DNA of 64,000 nt from JBFGJH01 sp041586155 (GCA_041586155.1 JBFHAT010000012.1:1-64000); one strand, 5' to 3'. Positions 15,045-24,239 are shown, counted from the stretch's first letter. Program-made: numbers and translations. The notes: generated by a model not told the origin, from the sequence alone.

Positions 15045-16030
15045 CGCGCGAACCCCCTGGGCAATTCGGCAACGACGTGCGTTCCCACCCGGCCGTCGAT
15101 CTCGAGCCGCCCTCCGAGCAGCTCGACGCGCTCACGCATACCGATCAGGCCGATTCCGGGGGTCACGGGATCGCGCATGCCCGGCCCGTCATCTGCGATC
15201 TCGAGGCGCACCGTTTCATCGACCGTCTCGAATAGTCGCACCGTCACTCGGTGGGCAGAGGCATGCGCAGCCGCGTTGGTCAGTGCCTCCTGCATGACCC
15301 GGTAGAGGCAGATGGCGATCGGTTCAGACACTTCGACCAAGGCGATGTCGGTCCGGTCCACCTCGATTCTGGTTCGGGACGAGAAGTCGCGGGCGAGCTG
15401 ATCGAGAGCCACGGCGATGCCGCCGACATCGAGCGCGGGCGGGCGGAGTCCATGAGCCAGGCGGCGTACCTGCTCACGGGTCTCATCCACCAACGCAATG
15501 GCGTCGCCCAGCGCTGCGTCGGTGGAGTTCGGATCGAGCTCCATGTCACCACGTATCAATTCCAAGCTGATCTTGAGGGCGGTGAGCGCCTGACCGGCCT
15601 CGTCATGCAACTCGCGCGACACTCTTCGCCGCTCGTCCTCTTGTGCCGAGACGACGCGGTTGGCGAGGTCGTGGAGAGCGGCCTCGGCTTGGCGCAATGC
15701 GGTGATGTCGTGGGCGTAGATCCTGATGAATGTGCCTGCCGGAAGTGGGGTGTGACAGACCTTTTGCTCGAACACCGCCTCGCCGACCCGGACCTCGTGG
15801 GACAAAGTCACCGAATCCTCGGGGCCGACGGAGTTCAGTAGGTGACGGACGGGGGCGAGGAGGGGATGCTCGGCGTGGCGCTCCGACAAGTCCGGGAAGC
15901 GGGTGCGCGCCTCGGGATTGACGTACGTCACCCGGCCCGCACGGTCCATCTCGATCACGAGGTTCGGATTCTCCTCGGGGAACGTGGCCAGCCGGGCCAA
16001 GTCGAGGCCGCGATGCGCTGGTCCGATCAC
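15041..16030 (-). CDS. PAS-domain sensor histidine kinase (NarL-type, HisKA_3)
   Basis: 329 aa, no transmembrane helix, so a soluble sensor. A PAS domain (about 15-118) with NPNLVIEMDRAGRVTYVNPE and the closing IYAHDITALRQAE precedes a HisKA_3 dimerisation helix with the phospho-acceptor H142 in SRELHDEAGQALT. A GHKL ATPase follows, with N box QEALTNAAAH and G box DDGPGM. The GTG start has AGGGGGTG just upstream. It phosphorylates the response regulator encoded next. PAS ligand unknown; no Cys or His pair marks a heme or Fe-S site. Confidence 0.93.
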   Translation of the reverse strand: MIGPAHRGLDLARLATFPEENPNLVIEMDRAGRVTYVNPEARTRFPDLSERHAEHPLLAPVRHLLNSVGPEDSVTLSHEVRVGEAVFEQKVCHTPLPAGTFIRIYAHDITALRQAEAALHDLANRVVSAQEDERRRVSRELHDEAGQALTALKISLELIRGDMELDPNSTDAALGDAIALVDETREQVRRLAHGLRPPALDVGGIAVALDQLARDFSSRTRIEVDRTDIALVEVSEPIAICLYRVMQEALTNAAAHASAHRVTVRLFETVDETVRLEIADDGPGMRDPVTPGIGLIGMRERVELLGGRLEIDGRVGTHVVAELPRGFAR

Positions 16031-16120
16031 CGTTCACCCCCTCTGTCCACGGCGCCACATTACGCGCGCAATCGACCGCATGTCGCAGACCGCGGCGACC
16101 GGTCGGCCCGGCACCCGCCC

Positions 16121-16126
16121 TAGGAT
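16121..16126 (+). promoter_or_regulatory. -10 element of leaderless ABC exporter promoter
   Basis: TAGGAT, 6 nt before the ATG at 16133; no Shine-Dalgarno precedes that start. Confidence 0.45.
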
Positions 16127-16132
16127 CGCGCC

Positions 16133-17935
16133 ATGTTGCGTTCGCCCCGCCGGCGGCAGCGTTCCGCAGAACACTCGCAGATCGACCGGGATGCGCTACG
16201 CCAGCTGCGCCGAGTCGGGGGGTTCATCAGGCCTTACCGGCGCTACCTGCTGGTGGCGCTGGTCGGTGTGGTGATCGCCAGCGCCCTCGGACTGGTCTAC
16301 CCCCTCGTCCTGGGAGATCTCGTCGACCGGGCGGTCCAGCCCGCCTCGGTGCCCGGCGATATCAACCGAGTGGCGTTGGGGCTCCTCGGGCTGTTCGCAG
16401 GCCAGGCCGGATTCAACGCCATCCGGATCTACTTCCTCAACGTGATGGGTGAGGGAATCGTGGCGGACCTCCGCAAAGCCACCTACGCCCACCTGATGAT
16501 GCTGCCGGTCAAGTTCTTCGACGATCGCAAGACGGGGGAGATCACCTCCCGCCTCACGTCCGACATCGCAGTGCTGCAGGCCACCGTCTCCACTTCCCTG
16601 GCACAGGCGCTGGCCCAAGGCATGACGTTCATCGGCGGCGTGGTGCTGATGTTCTTGGTCAGCGTGCGCTTGTCGGTGACGGTCATGTCGTTTCTTCCAC
16701 TCGCCATCGTGGCGGCTGCCTTCTTCGGGAGAAGGCTGCGCAGGATCTCCACCGAGTTCCAGGACCGCGTCGCCGACGCCAGTGCCTACGCCGAGGAGGC
16801 CATTGCCGCCAACCGTGTCGTGAAGTGGTTCACGGCCGAAGCGCGAGAAGTGGAGCGGTACAACGCTGCGATCGAGGCCAGCTACCAGGTGGCCAGGCGC
16901 AGGGCGCGCTTGGAGGCGGTGTTCACACCCGTCGTGACCTTCGTCGGTTTCGGAACGCTGGCGGTCGTCTTCTGGGTCGGCGGGCGGCAGGTGCTGGCCG
17001 GCCGTATGTCCGCCGGCGACCTCGTCACCTTCTTGTTGTACACCATCACGGTGGCCGGAGCCATCGGCACGTTCACCGGTCTCTACAGCCAACTCCAGGC
17101 GTCACTGGGTGCCTCGCAGCGCATTTTCGAGCTACTGGACGAGCGGTCGGACGTCGTCGAACCGGTCACGCCGGCCGAGCTGACAGCATTCCAAGGGAGG
17201 GTCACCTTCGACGGGGTGAGCTTCGCCTACGACGACCGCCGGCTGGAAGTCCTTGCGGGGATCACGCTCGACGCACGCCCGGGTGAGACGATCGCCTTGG
17301 TGGGGCCCTCGGGGTCAGGCAAGTCGACGATGGTGCAGCTGATCCCTCGATTCTTCGATCCCTCGGACGGCGTCGTTCGTGTCGATGGGGTGGACGCGGC
17401 CACCCTCCGGCTGTTCGACCTGCGGCGGCATATGGCTGCCGTCCCCCAGGAGACCCAGCTCTTCTCGGGGACGATTGCCGACAACCTGAGAGTGGGCAAG
17501 CTCGATGCCACCGACGCCGAACTGGCTGCCGCAGCCGGCGCTGCCAACGCCGACGAGTTCATTGCCAAGTTTCCCGCCGGCTTCGAGACGGTGGTCGGCG
17601 AACGAGGCGTCAAGCTCTCCGGAGGGCAGCGGCAGCGAGTGGCGATCGCCCGCGCACTGCTCAAGGACCCCAAGGTGCTGATTCTGGACGAGGCGACGAG
17701 TTCCCTCGACTCCGAGTCGGAAGCGCTGGTACAGGAGGCCCTGGATCGGCTGATGCAAGGGCGGACCACATTCGTGATCGCCCACCGGCTCAGCACCGTG
17801 CGCAACGCGGATCGAATCGTCGTCATCGATCAGGGACGCATCGTCGACGAAGGCACCCACGACGCCCTCATGGAACGGGGCGGACTCTACGCCGAGCTCT
17901 ATGCCCGTCAGTTCGAGGACGACGCGCTCATCTAG
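16133..17935 (+). CDS. ABC exporter, fused permease and ATPase (MsbA/MdlB type)
   Basis: 600 aa half-transporter expected to work as a homodimer. The six-helix membrane domain (about 35-325) includes the coupling-helix region FFDDRKTGEITSRLTSD typical of type IV exporters. The ATPase domain (about 350-595) has Walker A GPSGSGKST, Q-loop VPQETQLFSGTI, signature LSGGQRQR, Walker B VLILDEATSSLD and the switch His in IAHRLSTV. Substrate could be a lipid, peptide or drug. It is monocistronic, divergent from the two-component system. Confidence 0.95.
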   Translation: MLRSPRRRQRSAEHSQIDRDALRQLRRVGGFIRPYRRYLLVALVGVVIASALGLVYPLVLGDLVDRAVQPASVPGDINRVALGLLGLFAGQAGFNAIRIYFLNVMGEGIVADLRKATYAHLMMLPVKFFDDRKTGEITSRLTSDIAVLQATVSTSLAQALAQGMTFIGGVVLMFLVSVRLSVTVMSFLPLAIVAAAFFGRRLRRISTEFQDRVADASAYAEEAIAANRVVKWFTAEAREVERYNAAIEASYQVARRRARLEAVFTPVVTFVGFGTLAVVFWVGGRQVLAGRMSAGDLVTFLLYTITVAGAIGTFTGLYSQLQASLGASQRIFELLDERSDVVEPVTPAELTAFQGRVTFDGVSFAYDDRRLEVLAGITLDARPGETIALVGPSGSGKSTMVQLIPRFFDPSDGVVRVDGVDAATLRLFDLRRHMAAVPQETQLFSGTIADNLRVGKLDATDAELAAAAGAANADEFIAKFPAGFETVVGERGVKLSGGQRQRVAIARALLKDPKVLILDEATSSLDSESEALVQEALDRLMQGRTTFVIAHRLSTVRNADRIVVIDQGRIVDEGTHDALMERGGLYAELYARQFEDDALI

Positions 17936-18082
17936 CAATTCGGTCCCGTTGCAGGCGGGCCGATCGGCACCCTCGTCCGCACTACTCCCGGCCGTTCGTC
18001 CTGCTCCGGCGGCCGGCACAGCTCGAATCCATCATGTGACGAAAGGCCCCTGGCATTCCGGGCCGCGATGTCGCATGCTGGC

Positions 18083-18757
18083 ATGGTGAGGCGTCTCGTG
18101 TTTCGCGATCGGGCCGACGCCGGCCGACGACTCGGTGCACATCTCGAGGATCGGGATTGGGGCGATGCCATCGTCGCGGGACTTCCGCGCGGCGGGGTGC
18201 CCGTGGCGTCCGAGGTTGCCAAGGCCCTGGGTCTACCGCTCGATGTCCTGGTGGTCCGAAAGCTGGGTTACCCCGGTCACCCGGAGCTGGCCATCGGGGC
18301 GATCGGTGAGCAGGGCGTGCACGTGGTCAACGAGGACCTGCTGCGCCGGTATCCGGTTCCGCTCGGCGCCCTGGAAAGCGTCGAGCGACGGGAGCGGGTG
18401 GAGCTCGACCGGCGCATCGCGGTGTACCGCGGTTCTGCTGCACCTCTCGACGTGACCGGGCGAACCGCGATTCTCATCGACGATGGCATCGCTACCGGCT
18501 CGACCATGCTGGCAGCGATCGAAGTGGTCAGATGTCTCGACGCCGCAACCGTCGTCGTCGCAACGCCGGTGGCGGCACCTGAGGCCGTGCAGCGTCTGGA
18601 GCGGCGCGCCGACGAGGTGATCGCTCTCGCCGCGCCGCGGGCAATGGGCGCCGTCGGGCTCCACTACGACGATTTCACGCAAACGGACGACCACACCGTG
18701 GCGCGGCTGCTGCACGAGCACCCAATCGGCGATCGAGGATCCAGAACCGGCCCCTAG
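18083..18757 (+). CDS. Phosphoribosyltransferase-family protein
   Basis: 224 aa. The type I PRTase fold is shown by the PRPP-binding loop AILIDDGIATGSTM (about residues 131-144), the early GLPRGGVPVASEVAKAL and VVRKLGYPGHPELAIGAIG. This variant, starting with FRDRADAGRRLGAHL, is common as a stand-alone protein in actinobacteria and proteobacteria, sometimes fused to a dienelactone hydrolase. The nucleobase substrate is unknown. The start could also be ATG 18068. It ends before an AT-rich regulatory region. Confidence 0.88.
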   Translation: MVRRLVFRDRADAGRRLGAHLEDRDWGDAIVAGLPRGGVPVASEVAKALGLPLDVLVVRKLGYPGHPELAIGAIGEQGVHVVNEDLLRRYPVPLGALESVERRERVELDRRIAVYRGSAAPLDVTGRTAILIDDGIATGSTMLAAIEVVRCLDAATVVVATPVAAPEAVQRLERRADEVIALAAPRAMGAVGLHYDDFTQTDDHTVARLLHEHPIGDRGSRTGP

Positions 18758-18787
18758 CTCCTTCTCGAAAAACAGAAAAGACTTTTT

Positions 18788-18840
18788 GTTTTTCAATATG
18801 TCTTGACTGTTTTTCAATAATGATTTATTGTTTTTCAATA
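18788..18840 (+). promoter_or_regulatory. Three 21-bp-phased GTTTTTCAATA repeats over a promoter
   Basis: The 11-mer GTTTTTCAATA occurs at 18788, 18809 and 18830, exactly 21 bp apart (two helical turns). TTGACT (18803-18808) and TATTGT (18826-18831), spaced 17 bp, form a sigma-70-type promoter between and within the repeats. The block is strikingly AT-rich for this genome. It lies just before the DUF2975/Xre gene pair, and the Xre protein is the likely binder. Confidence 0.65.
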
Positions 18841-18865
18841 AGTCACTATGAAGAGAGGCAGACCC

Positions 18866-19417
18866 ATGAACCGCACGCTCGTGAAGAATGTGAAGATCAT
18901 CTTCGACATCGCGTTCTGGCTGGGCATACTGGTCACCGTTCTTGCGACCGCCTTGTTTGCATTGCTGCCAACGATCACCCGCCTCATGGCCGATTCAGGG
19001 CAGAACCTGGGCGACTTCAACATCGCCGGCGCCGAGGTGTCGGTCGATCTCTCCGCGCTCGACCCGGTCGCCATGCGGTGGCTGGCCTTCGGTGCAGGAT
19101 TCGGGGTCGTGCTGTCGCTGGTGCTCAGCACCGCAGTGGTGCACCAGATCCGGCGGGCGCTGGGCTCGGTGCTCGAAGGACAAGCGTTCCGGCATGAGAA
19201 CTACGGCCGGATCAGAACCATTTCCTACCTGCTGTTCGCGATGGTGCCGATACAGATGTTGAGCGACACGTTCGTCGCCAACGCCCTTTCGGATAGCTGG
19301 GAGGTGTCGGTCAATCCACCCTTGACGGTCATCGGAATGGCGCTGCTGGTGCTGGCCATTGCAGAGATCTACAAGGCCGGCATCTCGCTGCAGGACGAGG
19401 CAGAGCTGACCATATGA
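18866..19417 (+). CDS. DUF2975-family integral membrane protein
   Basis: 183 aa with four hydrophobic helices (about 10-35, 75-100, 120-140, 150-172). The segment between helices 1 and 2 (ITRLMADSGQNLGDFNIAGAE) is extracytoplasmic or membrane-peripheral. DUF2975 proteins are nearly always paired with a small YozG-type Xre regulator, as here. ATG 18866 is chosen over 18848 because GAGAGG lies about 8 nt upstream. Function is unknown in the family; it probably acts as a membrane sensor or target of the small DNA-binding partner. Confidence 0.82.
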   Translation: MNRTLVKNVKIIFDIAFWLGILVTVLATALFALLPTITRLMADSGQNLGDFNIAGAEVSVDLSALDPVAMRWLAFGAGFGVVLSLVLSTAVVHQIRRALGSVLEGQAFRHENYGRIRTISYLLFAMVPIQMLSDTFVANALSDSWEVSVNPPLTVIGMALLVLAIAEIYKAGISLQDEAELTI

Positions 19418-19632
19418 GCATCGAAGTGCAGCTCGATCGCCTGCTGGTCGAACGGAAGATGACGCTGACCGAACTCGCCGACCGGGTCGGCATCACCCTG
19501 GCCAACCTCAGCATCTTCAAGACAGGCAAAGCAAAAGCGGTTCGTTTCTCGACGCTCGAGGCGATCTGTCGAGAGTTGGACTGCCAGCCGGGCGACCTCC
19601 TGGTCTACGAGAACGGCGCCGCAAGCGACTGA
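19414..19632 (+). CDS. Small Xre-type (YozG-like) helix-turn-helix regulator
   Basis: 72 aa, entirely one HTH_3/Cro-type domain. It has LDRLLVERKMTLTELADRVG, the recognition helix ITLANLSIFKTGKAKA, FSTLEAICRELDCQPGDLLVYE. It overlaps the DUF2975 gene by ATGA. It likely represses its own operon through the three phased repeats at 18788-18840. A strong bidirectional terminator follows its stop within a few bases. Confidence 0.9.
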   Translation: MSIEVQLDRLLVERKMTLTELADRVGITLANLSIFKTGKAKAVRFSTLEAICRELDCQPGDLLVYENGAASD

Positions 19633-19635
19633 GAA

Positions 19636-19660
19636 CGAGGGCCCGCAGCGCGGGCCCTCG
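19636..19660. terminator. Bidirectional hairpin terminator
   Basis: CGAGGGCCCGC and GCGGGCCCTCG form an 11-bp perfect stem with a 3-nt AGC loop. It sits between the converging ends of the Xre gene and the SLH protein gene. No long T-run follows, as usual in GC-rich actinobacteria. Confidence 0.8.
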
Positions 19661-19672
19661 TCGCGCGTTCGA

Positions 19673-21853
19673 TCAGTTGCGCCAGATGGAACGCTCCAGG
19701 TTCAAGTCGGGCGGGCTGGGGAGAGAATCCGGGTTGCCCGAACCGCCGATCTGATAGCACGTGTACTCCACTGTCCACGGCTCCCATGCCACACACTCGA
19801 TGTCGTCGGCGGTGCTGTTCTTGGCGAAGGCCAGGGTGAAACCCGGGGCGGCGTACTGGCGTACGGCATCCGCTGCGCCACTCGATCGCAAGGCCAACCC
19901 GAACGGATCCGTGTAGTACTCCCCGCTACCCAACGCGTGGTCGGCGTCGAACGTGAAGTCGGCTCGGCCGCTCGCCATCCCCAGCGTCCGACGCGTCGCC
20001 GACTCCTCGACCGGGTCACGAAGCACCGTGCTGTTGCACGTCACGCTGTTGCAGTGCGACATAGGGTCGCGGATGTCGAACGAGTGATCGAAGACCGAGA
20101 TGCCGAGATTGTATGTGGCGGTCGTCTCGGCGCGAGAGTCCCAGCGCTCGTAATCGTTCGATGCGGCGCCGACGTTGATCTCGCGGTTCTGTCGAGAGTC
20201 GACTTGCGAGGCCAGGGCGGGCATCGAGTATCCGCAGTTGGTCGGAGTCAGAACCACGTCGCCGCCATCGCTCGTCGAGAACGCAGCGCCGTAGTCCGCT
20301 TTGAATGCAGCCGAGAACTTCAAGGCTCCGGCCAGGTCGTACGCCTCGACGTGAAGCGTGTGGAACTGCGTACACACGCGTCGTTCGCTCGAAGTGTTGG
20401 CGTGGATCACGAATCGCACCCAATGCTCGCCCGCCATGTCCTTGAAGATGAACTCCTTGAAGCCGATGTTGGGCTCGTCCTGATTGAGCTTGTCGGCGAC
20501 ATAACCGTATGGCACTTCAGGCCGCCCCGGGATCAACTCCGGGCTGGAGCCGTGCTCGTGACCGAAATAGCACCAATACGCGGGGTCGATCTGCGGATGC
20601 CATGTCGGATAGGTGGCGCCGTCCGGACCAACGGTGGTGTGGAGACCATGGACCCAAGACGGACATGACGCACTTGGGGTGGGGAGGGCAAACCCGGCTG
20701 GGGTGGGTGGGGCCGGGGTCGGATCGCCGTCGGCCTCGGCGAGCAGCACGAGGTACGTCTCACGCCATTCGGTGGTGTACTCGACACTGCCGAGGACCAG
20801 CTCCCCGGCCGGCACGTCCTTTTCGTACACCTGTACGAGGTCGCCGTCGATCGATACCGTCCCGCCGGACTCCCAACCGCTTAGCCATGAGGGCAACGGG
20901 GCGCCATCTCTCCAGACGACCGCCACCCGTGCGTCACGCCGGAGCTCGGCATGGAACCAGTCGTTCTTGGCTGCAAGGTTCTTGTACCGCCATCGGGTGG
21001 ATGGTGCGAGTACGTCCCATCCTGCGTAGCGGCCGGTGCTGTCGACGGTGGCCGCGTCGTCGGCGTCGGGATCGACGTCGAGGCCCGCCTTGAACCCACG
21101 CGGCCAGTACTGCATGTCGTGAACGTCGGGCCGGTCGCCTTCCTCGGGTTCTTCGACCCAGTAGGACTTCACGAGCGCCATGTCGGAGTCGGCGAGAGAG
21201 AATCCCGATGGGACCACCGTGGGCAGATCGAGAGCGCGGGTCAGGAACGCCGCCATCTGCCCCCTGGTCACACGATCGTTGGGGCAGAACCGATCGTTGG
21301 CCGGCGGGTTACAACCCAGCGTGATGCCGGCCGTGGCCAGCTTCTCGATGTCGGCCTCGAAGATGGAGCCATCGTCATCGACGAAATCCACCGAACCGCG
21401 ATCGGTCAAGCCGAGGGCCCGCGTGAGGAACGCCGCCATTTGCGAGCGAGTAACGCTCTCTCCCGGACAGAATCGATCGTTGGCAGGCGGGTTGCACCCC
21501 AGCGTGATGCGGGCCTCGGCCAGCTTCTCGATGTCGGCCTCGAAGATGGAGCCATCGTCATCGACGAAATCCACCGAACCGCGGTCGGTCAGCTCGAGCC
21601 CCCTGGTGAGGAATGCCGCCATCTGTCCGCGCGTCACGGGATCACCCGGGCAGAAGTACGTGTTTTCGGGTGGGTTGCAGCCGGTGGTGATTCCGGCGTT
21701 GGCGAGCGCCTCGATGTCCGCCTCGAAGATCGAGTCGTCGTCGTCGAGGAACCACCCTTGCGAGGCAGATGTTGGTGCAGATGCGGCGAACAGCGTGGCG
21801 ATGAGCGATGCAATGAGCGCAAGGCGAACCACGGGGCGAATTCGTCGATTCAC
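19673..21853 (-). CDS. Large secreted protein with three SLH-type repeats and novel C-terminal region
   Basis: 726 aa from GTG 21853, chosen because GAGGGGAG lies 9 nt upstream and a signal peptide follows directly (about 1-30, ending SAPTSAS). Three SLH-like repeats (about 33-210), each DDDGSIFEADIEKLA-GITLGCNPP-FCPxxxVTR-QMAAFLTRAL, are nearly identical in DNA with a 180-bp period. The remainder (about 215-726) has two regions: one with WYRYKNLAAKNDWFHAELRRD-like sequence, and one after a Pro-rich linker with CPSWVHGLH, a YWCYFGHEHGS motif and many Cys. Extracellular and probably wall-bound; no recognised enzymatic family. Confidence 0.8.
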   Translation of the reverse strand: MNRRIRPVVRLALIASLIATLFAASAPTSASQGWFLDDDDSIFEADIEALANAGITTGCNPPENTYFCPGDPVTRGQMAAFLTRGLELTDRGSVDFVDDDGSIFEADIEKLAEARITLGCNPPANDRFCPGESVTRSQMAAFLTRALGLTDRGSVDFVDDDGSIFEADIEKLATAGITLGCNPPANDRFCPNDRVTRGQMAAFLTRALDLPTVVPSGFSLADSDMALVKSYWVEEPEEGDRPDVHDMQYWPRGFKAGLDVDPDADDAATVDSTGRYAGWDVLAPSTRWRYKNLAAKNDWFHAELRRDARVAVVWRDGAPLPSWLSGWESGGTVSIDGDLVQVYEKDVPAGELVLGSVEYTTEWRETYLVLLAEADGDPTPAPPTPAGFALPTPSASCPSWVHGLHTTVGPDGATYPTWHPQIDPAYWCYFGHEHGSSPELIPGRPEVPYGYVADKLNQDEPNIGFKEFIFKDMAGEHWVRFVIHANTSSERRVCTQFHTLHVEAYDLAGALKFSAAFKADYGAAFSTSDGGDVVLTPTNCGYSMPALASQVDSRQNREINVGAASNDYERWDSRAETTATYNLGISVFDHSFDIRDPMSHCNSVTCNSTVLRDPVEESATRRTLGMASGRADFTFDADHALGSGEYYTDPFGLALRSSGAADAVRQYAAPGFTLAFAKNSTADDIECVAWEPWTVEYTCYQIGGSGNPDSLPSPPDLNLERSIWRN
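21290..21660 (-). repeat. 180-bp tandem coding repeats (SLH units)
   Basis: The segment around GATGGAGCCATCGTCATCGA recurs 180 bp apart (near 21364 and 21544) with long identical flanks, encoding adjacent SLH units of the large secreted protein. Confidence 0.75.
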
Positions 21854-21984
21854 GGCGTACTCCCCTCTCGACGTCTCCCAAGCCCGCCGACACCGTAGCA
21901 ACCAACTCACGCCGAGTCCATGCGATGGTTCGTTCGGCAACGACTGGGACGCGACAGAACACCCCCCGGCCCAGATCGGTTCCG

Positions 21985-22230
21985 TCAGACGTCTACGAGG
22001 AAGTCGCTGATCTTGCGTTGCGCCGCTTCCATGACCTGTCCGGTCAGCTCCTGCAGCGCACGGGCGATCGCCAGCTCCTCGCCGATCACCGGCATCGGCG
22101 GATCCACCGGGTTGCGCCGAGCTCTGCCCACCGACTCGAAATGGTCTCCGCGCAGGAACAATTGCGCATGGGCCATGGTGTCGTCCATGTCCTCGGCGAT
22201 GTGGATGGTGAGAGTGACGTCCTTCTCCAT
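21985..22230 (-). CDS. DUF1876 (dsRBFC-like) small protein
   Basis: 81 aa. It matches DUF1876 proteins of actinobacteria: an N-terminal strand TLTIHIAED, ARAQLFLRGDHFESVGRARRNPxD as the family signature, then IGEELAIARALQELTGQVMEAA helix. AAAGGAGG precedes the ATG. The function of the family is unknown; it adopts a small alpha/beta fold compared with double-stranded RNA-binding domains. Monocistronic in appearance. Confidence 0.85.
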   Translation of the reverse strand: MEKDVTLTIHIAEDMDDTMAHAQLFLRGDHFESVGRARRNPVDPPMPVIGEELAIARALQELTGQVMEAAQRKISDFLVDV

Positions 22231-22352
22231 CCCGGCCTCCTTTCAGGATCCAACCGTACGCGGCGGCGACCGGAGCGTCTAGGGCCGATCGGCCCTCGCC
22301 GAACGGCAAGGCCTCGACAAACGGCGAGATCTCACCGAACCGCAGGGCCGCC

Positions 22353-23735
22353 TCAACCGGCGAGGATGAACAGCCCGAGCGAAGTGAGCGCCACCATCAG
22401 GATCAACATCACGTATTGCGACCGTATCCCGGTCGCGGAGCCGAACTCCTTCAGCGCTCGATCATGGGCGAGCACGGTGGCGGCGATGTGCCCTGCAACG
22501 ATGGCCGTGAGCTGAATCCACCACACTGCCACGGGAGCGAGGAAGAAGACAGGCCGCCAGGAAGCAGTGCCGAACAGGTCCCAGCCGAGCCCAAAGGGGT
22601 CACTGGCAGCGTGGAGCAGCTGCTGTCCCTCGAACAACACCAAAGTGAAGTAGTGCGAAAAGGCGTATGCGAGCGCGATCGGTATCAGGGTGTGCACGAA
22701 GCTGTCCGCCACCGACGATGCATCACCCCAGTGGCGTCCCGCTGCCGAAGCGGCGGCGCCGGCCGCCAGGTAGTAGCCCGCACCGATGGTGAGAACCAAC
22801 CCGATCAGAGCGAACGTGCCGAACCATGTCGTCCGGGCTAGCGATCCGAGGGTATTCACCCACCACTCCGTGGTCGACAAGCCGTCATACGTCACCGTTC
22901 CGATAGTGGCGACCACGAACCATGTCATGCCCGGATTGACATCCATCTGGGGTAGGCCCCGCAGCCACCCCCGCCAGACCAGCAAGGGCGCCTCCACGCT
23001 CATCGCTCCGAGCGCACGGCGTTCGCTCGCCCGCCACTCGATAGGCGCCAAGGCAGCCAACACTCGGTTGTAGACCTCGAACGCGTCAAACGATGCGAGG
23101 CCGGTTTCGACACCGACCCAGCGGGTGATGGCGACCAGTCCGATCGTGTAGAGGATGGCGGCGACCGCCAAGGTGCCGGCCTCGCCCGCTCGCGGCGACA
23201 CCAGCTCGAGCCAGGTGAAGGCGACGAACCCGACCGTGGCCGGCCACACACCCCAGGCCGATGTCACGTTGGGGCGCTCGGTCACGTCCCCGTTGATCGC
23301 ATTTCCGAGGGTACGCCACGGGCTGATGGTCAGCCAGAGGTTGCCCACCCCGGCAACCAGGTACGGGACGACGAGCCAGAAGACGACCCACACCAAGACC
23401 GGGCTGATGTGGCGCGGACCGCCGGTTCCGCCGATCAGGCCGTCGACGATGACAAGTCCCAGGCCGGCCAGGCCGGCGGTTCGCAGCACGGCGAAGACAG
23501 CCGGAGGTACTCGCCATCGCACGGCCCGCGTAGCCGGAGGATCCTGCCAGCGCGGCTGATGCCATGAATATGCGAGCGCCACGAACGAAACGACGATGGC
23601 AGTGGCCGCTCCAGCCATGAAGAACCCAAGGGGGACCGGCAGGTCGGTGCGCCCCCCGATGCCGTGAGCTGCGGCGGGCTCAGGCAATCCAACCACCAGC
23701 AAGGCTACGGCCGCCAGAGCCGGAGCAACTCTCAT
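22353..23735 (-). CDS. Polytopic membrane protein of unknown function
   Basis: 460 aa. A signal-like N-terminus (about 1-25, ending AAAHGIGG) is followed by about ten transmembrane helices to the end. HGIGGRTDLPVPLGFF right after the signal is a recognisable opening shared with membrane proteins sometimes labelled 'fenitrothion hydrolase', a name with little support for this sequence. Loops hold NGDVTERPN and MDVNPGMTWF. Its ATG overlaps the upstream cupredoxin-like lipoprotein gene (23732-23735), so both are made together and may act in copper or electron handling at the membrane. Confidence 0.72.
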   Translation of the reverse strand: MRVAPALAAVALLVVGLPEPAAAHGIGGRTDLPVPLGFFMAGAATAIVVSFVALAYSWHQPRWQDPPATRAVRWRVPPAVFAVLRTAGLAGLGLVIVDGLIGGTGGPRHISPVLVWVVFWLVVPYLVAGVGNLWLTISPWRTLGNAINGDVTERPNVTSAWGVWPATVGFVAFTWLELVSPRAGEAGTLAVAAILYTIGLVAITRWVGVETGLASFDAFEVYNRVLAALAPIEWRASERRALGAMSVEAPLLVWRGWLRGLPQMDVNPGMTWFVVATIGTVTYDGLSTTEWWVNTLGSLARTTWFGTFALIGLVLTIGAGYYLAAGAAASAAGRHWGDASSVADSFVHTLIPIALAYAFSHYFTLVLFEGQQLLHAASDPFGLGWDLFGTASWRPVFFLAPVAVWWIQLTAIVAGHIAATVLAHDRALKEFGSATGIRSQYVMLILMVALTSLGLFILAG

Positions 23736-24181
23736 TGCACGACCAGCTCGGTCACCAACAAGCCTGCCTCTTCCATCTCGACCTCGAAGATCCCCGGAAT
23801 GTCCGCGACGAGCTCGACGACGAGCGGTTCGTTCACAACGATCTCGTACCGCAGATCGTATCCGTGGATGTGGAGCTCGTCGGCAACGTCGGAAACGAAG
23901 TCGAACTGGACAGTTTCTCCCAGGTCGACCTCGATCCGACCGGGTCCTCGAACGGAGCCTTCTGATACCTCGATCGACGGCCGCGCAGGCTCGGCGAAGA
24001 CCGTTGTCGGCGCGCCGGTGATCTCCGATGCCGCATCGGCCGGAGCGACCGATGTCGTCGGCCCCGCAGAGTCGGGCGGCCGGCCAACCGAAGTGACGGC
24101 GGTGGACGCAGCCGAGCCGGGGTCGGCGGAGCACCCGACCAAGAGCAGCATGAGCAGGGCCAGGCCGATGGTGTGGTTCAT
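23732..24181 (-). CDS. Cupredoxin-like lipoprotein
   Basis: 149 aa. The lipobox LLLVGC (Cys about 17) marks a lipoprotein. A low-complexity Ala/Ser/Pro linker (about 20-65) leads to an EfeO-type cupredoxin-like domain (about 68-149): GRIEVDLGETVQFDFVSD, then LHIHGYD, with His residues in the usual copper-site position, and IPGIFEVEMEE before the end. A C-terminal Cys/Met ligand is not evident, so metal binding is uncertain. GGGAG precedes the ATG. First gene of a two-gene unit. Confidence 0.75.
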   Translation of the reverse strand: MNHTIGLALLMLLLVGCSADPGSAASTAVTSVGRPPDSAGPTTSVAPADAASEITGAPTTVFAEPARPSIEVSEGSVRGPGRIEVDLGETVQFDFVSDVADELHIHGYDLRYEIVVNEPLVVELVADIPGIFEVEMEEAGLLVTELVVQ

Positions 24182-24239
24182 GAAGCTCCCTTCTGGGCGA
24201 GCGTGCCAGGGTAGACCTGCGGTTGCGAGGCTCGATCGG

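Noticed and set aside
18788..18840. Phased repeats as plasmid-type iterons or an origin
   Set aside because: Only three short copies, overlapping a promoter of a membrane/Xre pair, with no replication gene nearby; an operator is simpler.
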